Positions 1-11,866 of a DNA stretch of 64,000 bases are shown one piece after another; within the stretch, counting starts at the first letter, position 1, and the number at the start of each line of letters is the position of its first letter. The translations under genes and the position numbers were made by a program. The notes beneath the pieces are model-generated. The model was not told the DNA's origin. It worked only from the letters and a program-made list of their open reading frames with translations, and did not search any database. This stretch comes from Antitrichia curtipendula (Eukaryota > Streptophyta > Bryopsida > Hypnales > Leucodontaceae): positions 17,236,001 through 17,300,000 of the forward strand of contig OX579635.1 of assembly GCA_951230915.1 (NCBI GenBank), in the 5' to 3' direction.

Positions 1-800
1 AATACCAACTCCATGTCTCAGTACCACGAGCATCATCCCATGACCATAACCATGCATGGGATACTTGAAGAGAACCAAGTCTTGGCACCGAGAGCAATCC
101 CATCACACTGCAAGCATACAAGACCCCCTACCAAGCATTAAAGAAATGATGAGAAAACAACCACCCCTATGCAACTGCATGCGAAGCTCAACCTGCATCA
201 CATGTATAGCCGGCACCAAGTGGAGGAGGTCTCAATACCGAGAGCCCGCTTGTTGCCCATCTCCCATGCAAGGCTCGCCCGCAGCGGGGAAGCTCCGGGC
301 ACTGAGAGCCCCCTTCCTGCAAGTGAATCATGCAAGGCTCCTCGGACGCGAGAAAGTTCTCGGTACCGAGACCCCAATCCAACCAAGGGACCATACAAGG
401 CTCCTCGAGCATGGGGCAATTTTTTGTACCAAGACCCCCACTTCTGACCAAGTTCCATGCAAGGCTCAATGCAATTGGAGAAGGTCTTGGTACCGAGAGC
501 CCCCTTCCTACAAGTAATTCATGCAAGACTCCCCGGACTTGAGGAAGCTCTCGGTACCGAGACCCTTCTTCATGACTAAGTGCCATGCAAGGCTCGCCAT
601 GTTTAGGAAAGGTCTCGGTACCGAGAGCCATCCCTAGAAACCCGTTGCTTGCAAAGTCTCATCCCCCGCAAGATATTCCAATCCCTAAACTTGAGAAATC
701 CCCAACAAGCAAAACTCAAGTAATCTACGCAGAAATCAAAGCGGACAAAAACATGCATGCTTTATACATGTTCGTAAAGGTCTTGGTACCGAGAGGCTCT
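1..800. repeat. 64-bp tandem satellite with KpnI-centred palindrome
   Basis: The motif CATGCAAGGCTC or a close variant recurs at 201, 265, 329, 392, 456, 520, 584 and 648, a spacing of 63-64 bp. Each unit also carries a GGTACCGAGA box, which is the perfect 14-bp palindrome TCTCGGTACCGAGA in the best units. Traces extend left to about 50 and, out of phase, right to about 795. The overlapping open frames here are by-products: 64 is not a multiple of 3, so frames rotate between units and none has consistent coding character. The array probably continues beyond the left edge. Confidence 0.85.
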
Positions 801-1924
801 CCGGGGGACTCCGATTATGTCTCAGTTATCTGTTCACCTACATGAGTTGCGGCGTCGTTGAGAAATGTTCCTCCTTTGATGCAACTACACAAGGAGCCGG
901 ACCTTCATGACATCTTGGAATGCACTACCCTATCTTCTTCAATTGTTGAGCATGGACTCGGCCTCAAGGAGATGGTATCGGGACCAAGAGAGACCCTAGA
1001 CTTTAGGAGTCATGCATGTTTTTCCTAATCCTAAACCTACACTATTCTGTACTGCCTTTGCAACAAAGCACTGTTCCAAATGAGGTTTGAAAATACTTCG
1101 ATATGCACACAAATAAATTAATTGCACTGTAGACTCTTTCGAACTTCCTAACTAGGTTAGCTTTGTTGAACATTTAGGCTTTTTATGTCTCTATTGATGA
1201 GCTGTACTAACGTTGAAGAAAACACCTTCCGGAGATTGTGAGCCCTCATGAAAGCACTTGAAACTGTGGGATTAGTTTTTTGCAATGTTTTGTTAATTTT
1301 AATGTCATTTTATGCCAAAAAAAAACATAAAATAAATAGTTGCGGGAGATTTGGTAGAAGTTCCTACCAAGTAAGTGAAGAATTTTCTTAAAAACGTGGA
1401 ATGCATAAAATACTTTGTTTTCCCATTTCTAATTCCTAGTTAAGTGTCTAAGATATTAGATTAGTATTTTGAGAGAAGTGGGAATGTGAGAGTTAGCTAG
1501 TCTTAGTGTCTTGTCCATGTAAAACTAATCTTGCAGAGTGCATGTGACAACTTATCTAAATGTTAAAGTCTATTTTTAGATTTATAATTCAGAGAGAATT
1601 TGGATTAGTTAGTATGTCTTGTAGGTAATGTTTAGAATATTAAACCATAATGCAAAGTAGATGGAGGTAAAGGTAATTGGAACATACAGAGAGGTGCTTT
1701 TAGAATAAAAGTATGCCAGGAAGTTGATATAAGAGCCGGTCATCCACAATACCCTCAATACTAGAATGATTCCCCCCTTGGGTGGAAATTATAAGAGAGT
1801 TGCTAACTTTAGCCTCCTTATGAATAGAGCAATCAAATAATTGTCTTTGCACTTAGATTTGGGATCTTCCTAAAGGTTGCCCAAAAAGTTTCGGGATTTT
1901 ACATATTCCACAATGACTCCACAG
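801..1924. other. Intergenic, no gene seen
   Basis: AT-rich sequence with short purine runs. I see no convincing coding frame, structural RNA or repeat with clear ends. Confidence 0.5.
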
Positions 1925-2145
1925 GAAGTCAACCGCCTTTGGAATTGATGGTAAATTCATAGAAATTATCCAAAGTGTGGTAAAATCTCACTAAAAATAG
2001 GATAATGTTTTGTATGCTAATAAAGCGCCCTATCATATTTGAAGACTTTCTAACAATTACGAGTACCAAAATCAACAACGATATTGAATTTCAAGAGAAT
2101 TTAGAACATGGCAACAAGTTGACCGGCATACCAGGAGCTATTGAT
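1925..2145 (+). repeat. Diverged copy of the big inverted-repeat arm
   Basis: This stretch aligns by eye with about 46,670-46,890 in the left arm of the large inverted repeat. Shared blocks in the same order include AAATCTCACTAAAAAT, a TTTTGTATGCTAATAA-like segment and GTTGACCGGCAT. It is clearly more diverged than the two arms are from each other, so it looks like an older insertion of the same family. Ends are not resolved. Confidence 0.5.
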
Positions 2146-2160
2146 GTCTAAATGTTGCAA

Positions 2161-2540
2161 ATGAGGGGTCTTTTTTTACTCCCATGAACCTTCTAGACAA
2201 CCCTAGCTAATTAGTTTCCTTGAAAAATGCAAAGAATTTGTTTTTTCTCTTTGCTACAGAAATGGCAGTTTTGAGTGTTTTTTATGGAAAAGAGGCCTTG
2301 GGACGTACGGGTTGGAGGCCTTGGGACTGTACGGGTTGGCGGCCTAGGAGTCACTGATTGTAAAAAAGCTACCCACAAAGGGTTGCTTGGAACTTTGTAA
2401 CTTGGTCGCAGTGCGTGACTTTGACTGCCATGGAGTCTTACAAATATCACTCCTCTCTCACTCTCTCATCAGCAATCTTCACTGCCAGCACATTCCGTTT
2501 GAGAGTTTTTCTTCAAGCTGTGAGGTTGCATTTGGAAGAG
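2161..2540 (+). promoter_or_regulatory. Upstream region of the left two-domain Bet v 1 gene
   Basis: Contains a short direct duplication of GTACGGGTTGG (about 2304-2339). From 2339 the sequence is nearly identical to 60,794 onwards. A pyrimidine-rich stretch (CTCCTCTCTCACTCTCTC) just upstream of the ATG resembles a plant Y-patch/5' UTR. An in-frame ATG at 2430 would add 37 residues. The ATG at 2541 is preferred because homology to the third copy at 59,712 starts there. Confidence 0.45.
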
Positions 2541-4690
2541 ATGGCGCAGACCTTATCTCACACCCAGGCGCTCAACTGCTCAGCTGAGGATGCGTGGGAG
2601 TGCTGCAAGCATTCCGACAAGGTGTTGCCGGATCTGTTGCCGGAGTATTTCGCTAAGGCTGAGATTCTCGAGGGCAACGGCGGTCCCGGCACCCTCCGCG
2701 CCTTGCACTTCGGACCTGGTACGATCGGTTTTCCCTGCAATTTGGCGAAGTGTCAGTTGTTGAGCACATTATTTGCTGAGTCCATCTTCTGAATCGCTGA
2801 ATCGAATCACCATGTCTTTGTTCTTTGGAGTCATCTATGGAAGAAACTGAGCATGTGATTAATTCTGTGTTGAACAGAATGATCGTTTCCCGTTAGGGTA
2901 CAACTCCGAGAGGATAGCCTCTGTGAGTTTTGCAGCTCAAGTTGTGTGCTCTGCGTGATACTCGGAGATGTCACGGGAATTTTGTAGTGGTGATTCTCAA
3001 TTGGGTACACTTTGCTGATCAATCGACCCTTTTCCAATGTGCAGCCATTCCACAAAAGGGAGTTGCAAAGGAACGTCTCGACTCGATCGACGATGCGACC
3101 AAGTCATTGACGTACACAGTGGTGGAGGGCGATCCCAGGTACACCAACTTCACCGCAAAGGTACAGTTCGTCGCCACGGGGGAGAATCAGTGTGAAGCAA
3201 CCTGGACCGCGAAGTACGACCCCGTGGGCGATGCCGGTCCTCCCGAGCACATCAAGAACGTCAGCTCCCTGACGTTCAAGACCTTCGAGAAAGCCGTCCG
3301 GTTGAAGAAGACCACAACGCACAGTGAGACCCTGGATGCCACCCCCGACGCCCTGTGGAAAGTGACGAATGAGGAGGACACCCTCCTCCCCAAAGAATTG
3401 CCTCACATCTTCGAGTCCTGCACTTGGGTCAAGGGCCATGGCGAAGCTGGCAGCATCCGCATCTGGAAGATTGGTTCTGGTATGCCGACACTTCCTTACC
3501 ATTTCATAGTCTGAATTGCGTTCCCCATTCTTGCAATTTCCCATGTTGCAAAACTTCTCAAGTTTTGGTAGAGGTTAGCACATTAAGGGGCTTGAAAGGG
3601 TGCTTGTTTAGTTCAATCTGATGGTCCAGTTTTTGCAGATTTTCCTGATATCGACCAGCTTGTGGAGCGTTTGGACTTGGTTGACGAGGTGAACAAGAAG
3701 GTGGGTTTCGCCATAATCAAAGGTGATCCCGGATTCAATCATCAAAAGGGCCTGGTGACATACGTTCCTGGACCGACTGAGGGAACCACCATTGCTACCT
3801 GGACTGTCACTTATGTGCCTGTTAAAGAGGGGGATACCTTGAAGCCCACCATCATCAGTGCAGTCTGGAAGGTCCTTGTAGCTGCTGTCAAGGGTTAAAA
3901 CTTTGGCATCGACGTGATTTTGTTTTACAGCTGAGAGGAATTCAATGAAAACAGAGTTTTATGATAAATCGACTAAGAGTTTTGTTTCTCTGTTTAGTCG
4001 GCATTGTGGTACAGCAACGTTCAAAACACAGTTCAGTGTGAGAATGGCCTGTTTTATTAATTATATGGTGAAAGGTGCCTGTGTGGATATTACTTAGTTT
4101 GGTTACACTGCTTTCCCGTTGAAAGCTAATTTGTATACGTGTACATGAGTGGCAATCGGCCAGTCGTTTCTTCGTCCCACAACAGGAAATGCTCAAGAAA
4201 TGAGCAATACTTTTTGAATTATTGAATCCTGTGCGCATTGGCGGATTGAAAAGATCTGCGATATGAATTTCTTTTTCTTTCAATATGCACGGCAGATGAT
4301 GTACGGCTGATGACGTTGGTGAGAAGACCATATTTTTTTAACCTTGCAACGCCATCAAGGGCAACATGTGTCCAATGTACTTTTAGATTTTTTGTAGAAA
4401 CGGAACAAAAAAAGCACCTACTTGTCCAATCATTTGATTCTTTTTTGGTTGTCTACCTTTGTAGTTGCGCATATCCTTTTGAGATTAAACTGATAAGGAT
4501 GAAAAGTGCCTTGAATTGTGGATATTGAGGCATATAGACATATATTTGATCTTCTTTGGTTGGGCATGTCCTTTTTAAATTATATTGGTAAGGATGAAAG
4601 CGTCTTGAATTGTGGAAATTGAAGCATATAGAAATGCAATTTCATTAAAATGGTGATATTTCGTGTGCCATTTTGATGTGCTTCCATTTT
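2339..4690 (+). repeat. Segmental duplication, left copy
   Basis: Matches 60,794-63,690 in direct orientation with a constant offset of 58,455 bp up to 3479. The left breakpoint is sharp at GGAGTCACTGA. The match runs through the gene into the 3' flank, where a unit of roughly 95 bp (GATGAAA...CTTGAATTGTGG...GCATATAGA) is itself repeated in both copies. The right copy has about 535 bp extra in its last exon region. Confidence 0.9.
2541..3898 (+). CDS. Two-domain Bet v 1/PR-10-like protein, left copy
   Basis: Proposed exons are 2541-2718, 3045-3479 and 3639-3898, all with GT/AG introns, giving 290 residues, about twice a usual PR-10 protein. Domain 1 (about 1-145) has the Bet v 1 glycine-rich loop (EGNGGPGTLRALHFGP) and a VVEGDP strand. 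Domain 2 (about 147-290) has the weaker loop GHGEAGSIRIWKIG and an IIKGDP strand. Both introns are phase 1 and lie 53 codons after the equivalent histidine (His7, His152), matching the intron of classical PR-10 genes near codon 62. The fold binds small hydrophobic ligands in the cytosol and is often stress-induced; ligand and role here are unknown. No signal peptide or membrane segment is seen. The last exon departs most from the right copy (NHQKGLVTYV against KHVSTVLQYG), so domain 2 may be under relaxed constraint. Confidence 0.82.
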
Positions 4691-5059
4691 GACATGAATG
4701 ATTGTTCAAGTGGAAACAAGGTGTGTCACGTAGTCGGTTTAGTGCAGCTGTAGGTGTGCAACCAATTGTTGGGTGTAGCAGAAAAAGATGAATTTTTTTG
4801 TATGATTTGCAAGTCACAATGTCTATAAATACTATATTCAATCTTTTGAGAGGGTAGGACTCTCTCAAAATAATATTGTCCATTTAGACGCTAGAAAATG
4901 AATTTTAGTTTGGGCCAATTTAGGTAGGTAAAAACTAAATTTATTTAGTTGTAAAGTGCAATTTCCATTAAAATAAAAGTTTTGTGAGTTAGAAAATTCT
5001 TCAATAGATTTACTTCAATGTCAAAATAGTGTTTGGATTCATATAACTGAGAATGAGGT
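3899..5059. other. 3' flank of the left Bet v 1-like gene
   Basis: No gene. To about 4690 it is shared with the flank after 62,874, with small indels. AAGGATGAAA...TTGAATTGTGG...GCATATAGA blocks repeat at about 4496 and 4592. The rest is AT-rich. Confidence 0.6.
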
Positions 5060-5235
5060 CATCTATTAAACACCAAGTCATGAGCTCCACGGTAGGGGGT
5101 AAGGGGTTGTTTATCTCATTCATGTAGTCTGGGTTTGATCCTTGTTGAATTCATATAAGCACTTCCAGTCAACCCCTATCAAAAAATGTGACAAGTGCCT
5201 AGCACATTAACAAAATAAAAAGTGGTCATATCCAC
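5060..5235 (+). repeat. Possible tRNA-derived SINE
   Basis: A short segment has something like an A box (GGTAGGGGGTAAGGGG) and, about 40 bases later, something like a B box (GGTTTGATCC), the layout of plant SINE heads. I could not define a target duplication or a clear 3' tail. Confidence 0.3.
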
Positions 5236-6639
5236 TACCAATTTTTTTGATTTGTTATATATATTAAAATAAAATTTTAAAAGTCAATATAGAAGGAAAA
5301 TGAAGTAAAATGTAGAGAGAATTATGAATAGAATGCAATATTAAAATATATTTATATGAAATATAAATGCACTTGCTTCATAAAAGAAGTATGTTTTAAA
5401 ACATGCTTCCAATAAAAATCTATAAACTCAAATCCAAACATCCAAACTTGTACTATCTATTCAATACCACATGATAGAGTATTTTCTTAAAAGCAAACCT
5501 ATAATATAAAATAATTTACTATACCAATATATGACATCTCATATACAATGGTAAATACGAAATTCTATAAGAAAAACTTAAGCATTAACTACACAATATT
5601 GAAGCAATGTATTACTCTAGAATGCATTGACTAGAGTAATAATTACACTCAAGTAGAATTAAAAAAAGCTAGAGTATTGTTAATCACTTCAATATGACCC
5701 ATTGGGATCTTCAACATATCAACTTAAAAAGAATACTCCAAATTGGTAAAACATATCCAAGGCTTTCATCTTTTCAACAACTCCATTAGCAACAAGTGTC
5801 ACCATGAATCCATCGGAAGCGTCACCAGGAAGTTTCAACCTTCAAATTATAGAATCTCTTTAAAACACAAATTAGCACACATCTTATATAGTGTACATAT
5901 CTACATCACGACAACGGGGAAGGAGTTTTTTTGTCTTATAATTCTTTTTAATCAAATACATGATATTCATGTTGGGATCAACCATCTTCTTGTTTTTTTA
6001 ACATCTTCAAGCCACTCATACTTTGTTGGTTTATACTCTACGTGGTGCAGATCAAAGATATCGGTCAATACTAAATGATAGAGTTGATGTATGAGACTAG
6101 AGTCAGTGTTCTTGTCCCTGGAAATCCACACCTACATAGGAATATCAAGGATGGTTGGATATTTTAATCGCATCAATAACATCATCACGGAATAAAAGTA
6201 TGAAACTGCCATTGATTTTTTCTCTTATTTTTTATATTTGAAAAATCTTGAAATTCATAAGTCTAATTTTGAAGAGATCAACATCTAGAGGATCCCAATC
6301 ACCTCAAGCCCAATTTGATAAGATATCCGTATCCTCATTGAATAGACGATAATATATTTTCTTGGTTGGAACAGTCAAGCTGTCTTTGTTTTCTAAAAAC
6401 ACTTTAAAAACTCTTCAGCATAGGAGAACATCTCCATGATGCTCTTGTTGATGTTGCAGACGAGTTTGGCAGCAATAAAAAACTCGTCTAAAGGGCCCGT
6501 GAGAAGGAAGGGCACGTGCACTATGGCATCAGTGATCTTGAAGTCCCTTTTGAATTTCTTTCCACATGTCTTTTTTGGTCTCTCTGGGGCCCGGTTGAAG
6601 TTAACAAATCAAATTTGGGCTTCAAATCATTTAGTTGCA
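5236..6639. other. Intergenic, no gene seen
   Basis: Very AT-rich. Short open frames such as 5743-6078 have no recognisable domain and unremarkable composition. Confidence 0.5.
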
Positions 6640-7159
6640 TCTTTATGATTTACTTCCTTTTGCATTGTTTGCACTACTCCCAGTAGTTGTAACAATTTGG
6701 TAGCACTTTCTTGAGCTTCTTGAATGTAATTTTTGGATACACCTCCATTTTTTAGTGTTTTTTTTTGGGCAGATCAGGCTTCATTAGGATGTGTTCATCT
6801 AGTCGCTTAAGACTTGCATTGGAGAGATTACCAAGCCATTTGAAGAATTCTCAACTAATGGCACCATCTTTTTTTAGAGTCCAACCCTTGATTTTTCCAT
6901 AAACGACTTCCATCTCTGGATCTATCAACTCTCCCACGGAGTGGGCGGAAATGAGCTCAGAGTGTAGATCATAGACATCCGATGGCACAACAATGATTTT
7001 TAGCTTGTTTATAAGGTCAACCTTAGCAGCCTTGCCAACCTTTGTCTTTGAATGCTTTTTGATATCAATCATACAAAAACGGAGTTGGTAGGCAAAGTTG
7101 TCTTCTCGGACATTGCGACATTGGACATCCCTGATGTCATGCGACATCCCTAACGTCAT
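6640..7159 (-). pseudogene. Decayed unknown coding fragment
   Basis: An open frame at 6851-7159 reads on the minus strand as a plausible globular protein (stretches such as KIIVVPSDVYDLHSELISA and VVYGKIKGWTLKKDGAIS). It stops at TGA/TAA-type breaks, but coding-like text resumes downstream on the same strand (EFFKWLGNLSNASLKRLDE and further). No family is recognised. In this context it is most likely a relic of a transposon gene. Confidence 0.35.
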
Positions 7160-7440
7160 GCGACGTCTAGTAGATCCTCCGCAATGTCCAACAAAGTCAA
7201 ATTGACCTTTGACTTTTCCAAAAAAATTCTTCTATTGTCTGGACCACCTAGATGCCATGTGGTGGCTCCATGGGACATTTACGGGGACATGCGGGTCTCA
7301 CATGGATGGGCGAGCGTGCGCATGGGGCCATCGCAAATAGGGGCAACTGCGTCTAGTAGGGACCTCGATTGAGAGACCACGATGCGGGGCAACCATGTGT
7401 ACACTTTGTACAATGAAAGGCAACCGTTGGTTTAGTAGAG

Positions 7441-7715
7441 AGCTGAAGCCGCCCCTTGCAGAACCCGCGGCCGCCTAGAAGTACCCGCAATTGCCCTTGC
7501 GTGACTCGTGGTCACCCGTCTAAAATCCGAGATCACCTTTCCTAGAGCTACAGTCGCCTTTCTAGGAGCTGCAGTCTCTAAACAAACCCAAAATTACCCT
7601 TTTTAGAGCCACGATCACCTAGACAAACCCAAAGTTGCCTTTCCTAGAGCTGCGGTTGCCTCTCCTAGAACTACGATAGCCCTTTTTGGACCCACATTCG
7701 CCCTAGATAGGATGG
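7441..7715. repeat. Degenerate short tandem repeat (CCTAGAGCTGCGGTTGCC type)
   Basis: Loose repeats of roughly 22-30 bp are built on CC(T)AGAGC-N-(G)CGGTYGCC, for example the units near 7540, 7565, 7605 and 7645. A related array lies in the opposite orientation at about 44,240-44,520. Neither is coding. Confidence 0.5.
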
Positions 7716-7989
7716 CCTTACACGCACGCGCCCTGGAAATTCTCCCCTTGTGCTCACCCCAACTATGTAGTTAGTCGCCTATGCAATTTTACTTAATACT
7801 TCCATTCTTCATTGAGGCTTGTTGTCTTGTATCCTTTGGTGGCTACATGCACGAACTTTGTGTTGAATACTCATTACTTCATTCACTAATTTTTTATTTC
7901 ATTCCATGGCTACTAAGGGGACTAATGATGGCTCAATTCCTCCCCCCCTCAGACTACACGCACTCTAGGTGCAGCGTGAAAGACATTTG

Positions 7990-9875
7990 AAGACAAGAAT
8001 CGGAAGCAAAAGGGCAGCACTCATAAAAAACAGTTGTGGCTACTCAATAGCAAAAACCACCTTGCTTTTAAAGGGTGGAAGGACAAACTAGAGCCATAGA
8101 CTATGTTGACTTGTGAAGATTTTGTTGAATGATGCCACATCAGCAAGATGTTTCCAACATGGTGCTATTATCAAAACCACCGTACTAACAATGCAAACTT
8201 GAAGTATTATGAAAATTCAGCTTTCACTCAAAGGTGTGGAATTGTAACAAGTTTTCTACAAAATTCCTTCTATGGAGAGGAATGAGGTACCTCTTTTTAT
8301 TTCCAAAGTCCTAAGCGTACATTGCAGTGACCCTACAGAAGGAGGTTGACTAGAATACAATCAAGGAAATTCTGTATGTGGCACGTCCAACAAACGGCTC
8401 AATATCAAGAGGTGTTTTGACTTTTCTAGAGGGGGGCTTGAAATTATTCAAAGTGCTCCTAGAAACAAAGAAATCATTGAAGGTGATATAAAGGAATCCA
8501 AAGAAGATTCGGATTTTGACGATACATGGGTCACATGGATATTGCACCCATAGAAATATTGATTCAAAATGATGAAGAAGGTTCAACGTCATGAGGTCAA
8601 ACCTTAAACCATTCAAAAGTAAGACGTTCAACTATGCAAATTAGACTGGCATCAACTTCAACGACAATTCAAAACCTACCAATGTCACAACATGATGCAA
8701 GCAACATCTTTGACTTTGGCCCAAATGATGACATGCCTATGGAAGCAACTATTTGTGCTTCCATTTCCCAATCCCTTGTTGGACCAACTAACAACACTAT
8801 GACTTTGGTGAAGGTGCAAGAGCTCTTGAGAACCAAAGACAGTACAATTGCGTTACTACAAAATAATTTGAGGAAATTGCAAACGGAGTGCGATCACAAA
8901 CATTCTCTCATTTTGCAGCAATCTACAAAATTGCAACACCTTCAAGATAGAGCGCATGAGACTTTCACTTTGTCGGATATGGACGACACCTTTGTTGAAC
9001 ATGATCCACATCATTTAGACAAGGTTGTAGGAGACCTTACTAATGATTTGGTGCATCTTTTCCCCCTCACCAAGCATCTTCAGGTCTTCGAAATGCACTT
9101 TTGACAGCAATTATGGAAGACACTATTAGTGCCACAAATGAAGACTATGGGATCCAAGATTTGCTCTCGTTTCCTGTGGTTCCACATTCCATACAATTGC
9201 AGAAAGAAGTATACTTTTAAGCAGATAATAAAATGCTTTGAGAGTGGTTGGGGCAGTTGGTGGCCACATACTACCATTGGAAGGTCCCGTGCATCCTTTA
9301 TGTGGATAGATCACAACAAGTTGCAAAGAAATTGGAGAAAGTTTCTAGAAATTTTGTTGCACAAGCTCCTAAGCAAGAATGCGGTCTCATGTTGTTGGAG
9401 GACATGTTCCCTGACAACATGCCCATGTTGGAGATGGCTAGGAGAAGTCTTATAGATTGGACAAAAAATGGTTGGGACCACAAAAATGGCATGTCCAGTT
9501 ATATTGAAGTGGAGGCATAAAAATTGCTATGGCCAAATCCTCTGCCTTTTGTTTTAGACCATATCAAATGCCCCATATATAAAAAGCAGTTCGGCCCTAA
9601 AGGTGGATGGGCACTTAAATCCTGTGCACATATGTACCATCCTCAATGTCTAATTGCACAATGTTTGATTAGACGACGTTGTGTTCTATGTTCAACAATC
9701 AATACAATTCTATGATTGTTTGTACCCCATGTTCAACTTGATGATTTACATGCCACCTTCTTGGGAATACAACGGTGACACAACCGATGATGCAACATTT
9801 TGGGGTCAAAACCTACTCTGGAGTTGGCGACAAGGACTACATGATTTGGAGAGTTTAAACAAATTGAGAATTTAA
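7990..9875 (+). pseudogene. Decayed gene with coiled coil and RING-like zinc motif
   Basis: Coding-like text runs through several frames with stops and frameshifts. The clearest parts are 8634-9104 (acidic, then a heptad-rich stretch LRTKDSTIALLQNNLRKLQ), 9236-9520 (LEKVSRNFVAQAPKQECGLM) and 9524-9715. The last carries a RING-like C-P-I-x-x2-(about 15)-C-x-H-x2-H-x2-C...C-x2-C pattern (CAHMYHPQCL, RRRCVLC). The first cysteine pair is CPIY instead of CPxC, so zinc binding is probably lost even without the stops. Text resumes after 9720 (MPPSWEY, LLWSWRQGL). A similar arrangement of coiled coil then RING-like motif occurs at 30,690-31,300, suggesting a dispersed family of mobile or amplified genes. 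Function unknown. Confidence 0.5.
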
Positions 9876-10945
9876 TCTACGAAGAACCTCCAATTGCATC
9901 GTCCGCTAAGTTGACAAATGCGGATACCTATTATCCAAGGCGCCGTCATCAAATTTTGTGCCACAACATCGAGTTGCTTTTCATTTCTTGGTGACAAATG
10001 CCCTTTTTCTCTTGAGTTCAGTACAAGGCTCGGTGTGGTTGGCAAGTCTTGATTCGAAAGTACTTGTGTCATAAATTTTATACCATTGTTGTCTATGAGA
10101 TGATCAATTGATGCATAGGCCCTTGCCATTTGTTTTGGAGCAACCTCTTTCTGACGTTCCTGTGGCGTAGACGGAGCCACCAGTTCTTTAAAAATGGGCC
10201 GCATGTTTGAAGCACCACTTTGCTCACCCACATTTGTTAGATTGGATGTGCATATCAAATCTGTTTGAAGAGTTAGAAACACCTCTCTGTCAACACCTTC
10301 CACCGTGGCATATGTCATTGTAGTTGGGATCTTTATAGAACCCAAATATACTGCAACATTTTCCACCTCCGTGATCTCTTTTTTATATTGCATTAAATGA
10401 TCTTTTTAATAATTTCTATGGTTTGGGTGGCTCACTTGGGCTTGCCTTTTAATCATACCAATCGGGAATATCTTTTTGTCCTTTTTTAAGCAAAATTCAA
10501 GCCCCAGTTGTCGTGGATAACGTGCCCCAATCCAGCTTCCGAGCCAATACGAGCTCAGCGTACAGCATAGAGCCATGCTGTAGTTTATGTATCCTTTATT
10601 CATTGACTTGTCTCTAAAGAGGGCCCACCAAACCTCGAGTGATCGATGGACAAAATGCCCATTGTTGCAATTCGATGACTTGTAACTGAAACTCCATGTG
10701 TAAATAGTGTGGACCTTACGAGGCTACAACTTGTTGATGTGGTACATTTTCACATATTTTCTACACATTTTGGAGGTCCAATAATTTGCTTCCTCCTTCT
10801 CCCATCCGCTCTTCGCCTTGATATTTGGATCATCTAAAATCTTGTAGTGGAGCTCATGGGTGGCCCCCTTTGATTTTACCTTTCCGCGGTTGTCACCCCT
10901 TAAGGTCATCCCTACAGTACCCTTGCTCGTACCTTTAGTCTTCAT
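9872..10945 (-). pseudogene. Minus-strand open frames of unknown origin
   Basis: Three open stretches on the minus strand (10,945-10,724, 10,603-10,406, 10,393-9872) are separated by stops. The longest is 173 residues with ordinary amino acid composition and no known motif. They could be one decayed gene. I cannot assign a family. Confidence 0.3.
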
Positions 10946-11039
10946 GATTGTTGATTTGTGATGTAAAATAATTCACCCCAATTTTTCACCATATAGTAGC
11001 AACTGGCACAATGAAGCAACAATAGCACATTTGACATGG

Positions 11040-11423
11040 ATGTGAAACCTTTACAAAAGAGAAAAAGTGAGGAAGAAAAGAAAAGGCCCTCCACCCTTAT
11101 ATTCGTCGAAAACTAGACCTAGCATAGGTCCGGTGATGGACGGCCTCCCAAAATGGACCCGGCCGCCTGATTGATTAGATGGTCGGACTATCCAAGTCGG
11201 ATCCACTGTCCGCACGTTAGATCTCATGTTCAACTATCCGACCGCCCGTCGGACCATCTCGTCCGTCCCTCAAATTATATGACCACCCTTCAAACCATTC
11301 CGTCAGTCCCTTGGATTGTCCAACTGCCCATTGGATCATCTCATCCGACTGTCCGATCAGGTGTCCACCAATTCTGGATTCATGTTTTTTTCCCATTTGC
11401 AATAGTTTGGTGAAGCATAGTGT
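11040..11423. repeat. CGGAC/GTCCG-rich degenerate repeats
   Basis: Many short GTCCG, TCGGAC and CCGATC words, often as (G)TCGGAC(C)ATCTC or TCCGACTGTCCGATC, lie immediately upstream of the first copy of the 3.4-kb element. A similar array precedes the second copy at 16,130-16,440, with a few hundred other bases in between. Confidence 0.55.
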
Positions 11424-11866
11424 CACAACATGAAAACTCAAATTCCATGAAGATAGAGTAGAATAGCTGTAATATGTAGGCTAGAAATTTTTCAATTTTG
11501 CAGTTAAGGAACTATGATTTAATTCCGGATAGGCTTAAGGTTGGAATACGGATTCATCCAGAAAAAGGATTCCGAACCGGTTACGATTTGGTATCCAAAA
11601 ATAGACCAGAACGCCGCCACCTACAGTCTAGGGATCCGGCCTATGACGCTAGAGTACAGGCCTCGAGAATGGAATCCTAATCCATTTCTCATCCGGGAAT
11701 TGGCGGCGGTGCGTTGGATACTTAAAGGCCATCACCACTCCATTTCTCTTCACTTTGAATTTTCCATCTCCCTCGCGAGCAGATAGTTGAGAGAAAGTGT
11801 GGTGAGAATTCATGCACGGATAGAGAGAGGTGACGCCGGATTAGGGTGTAGTTTGTCGATATTTCA

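Noticed and set aside
56..845. Overlapping open frames on both strands in the first 850 bp
   Set aside because: All are explained by the 64-bp tandem repeat, whose period rotates frames. No domain or consistent codon use.
3104..3544. 146-residue minus-strand frame opposite the Bet v 1-like gene (also 61,559-61,957)
   Set aside because: Antisense shadow of GC-rich coding exons. The plus-strand product has clear family motifs and splice sites.
5060..5235. Functional tRNA gene
   Set aside because: A/B-box-like words are present but no cloverleaf could be drawn. At most a SINE head, listed at low confidence.
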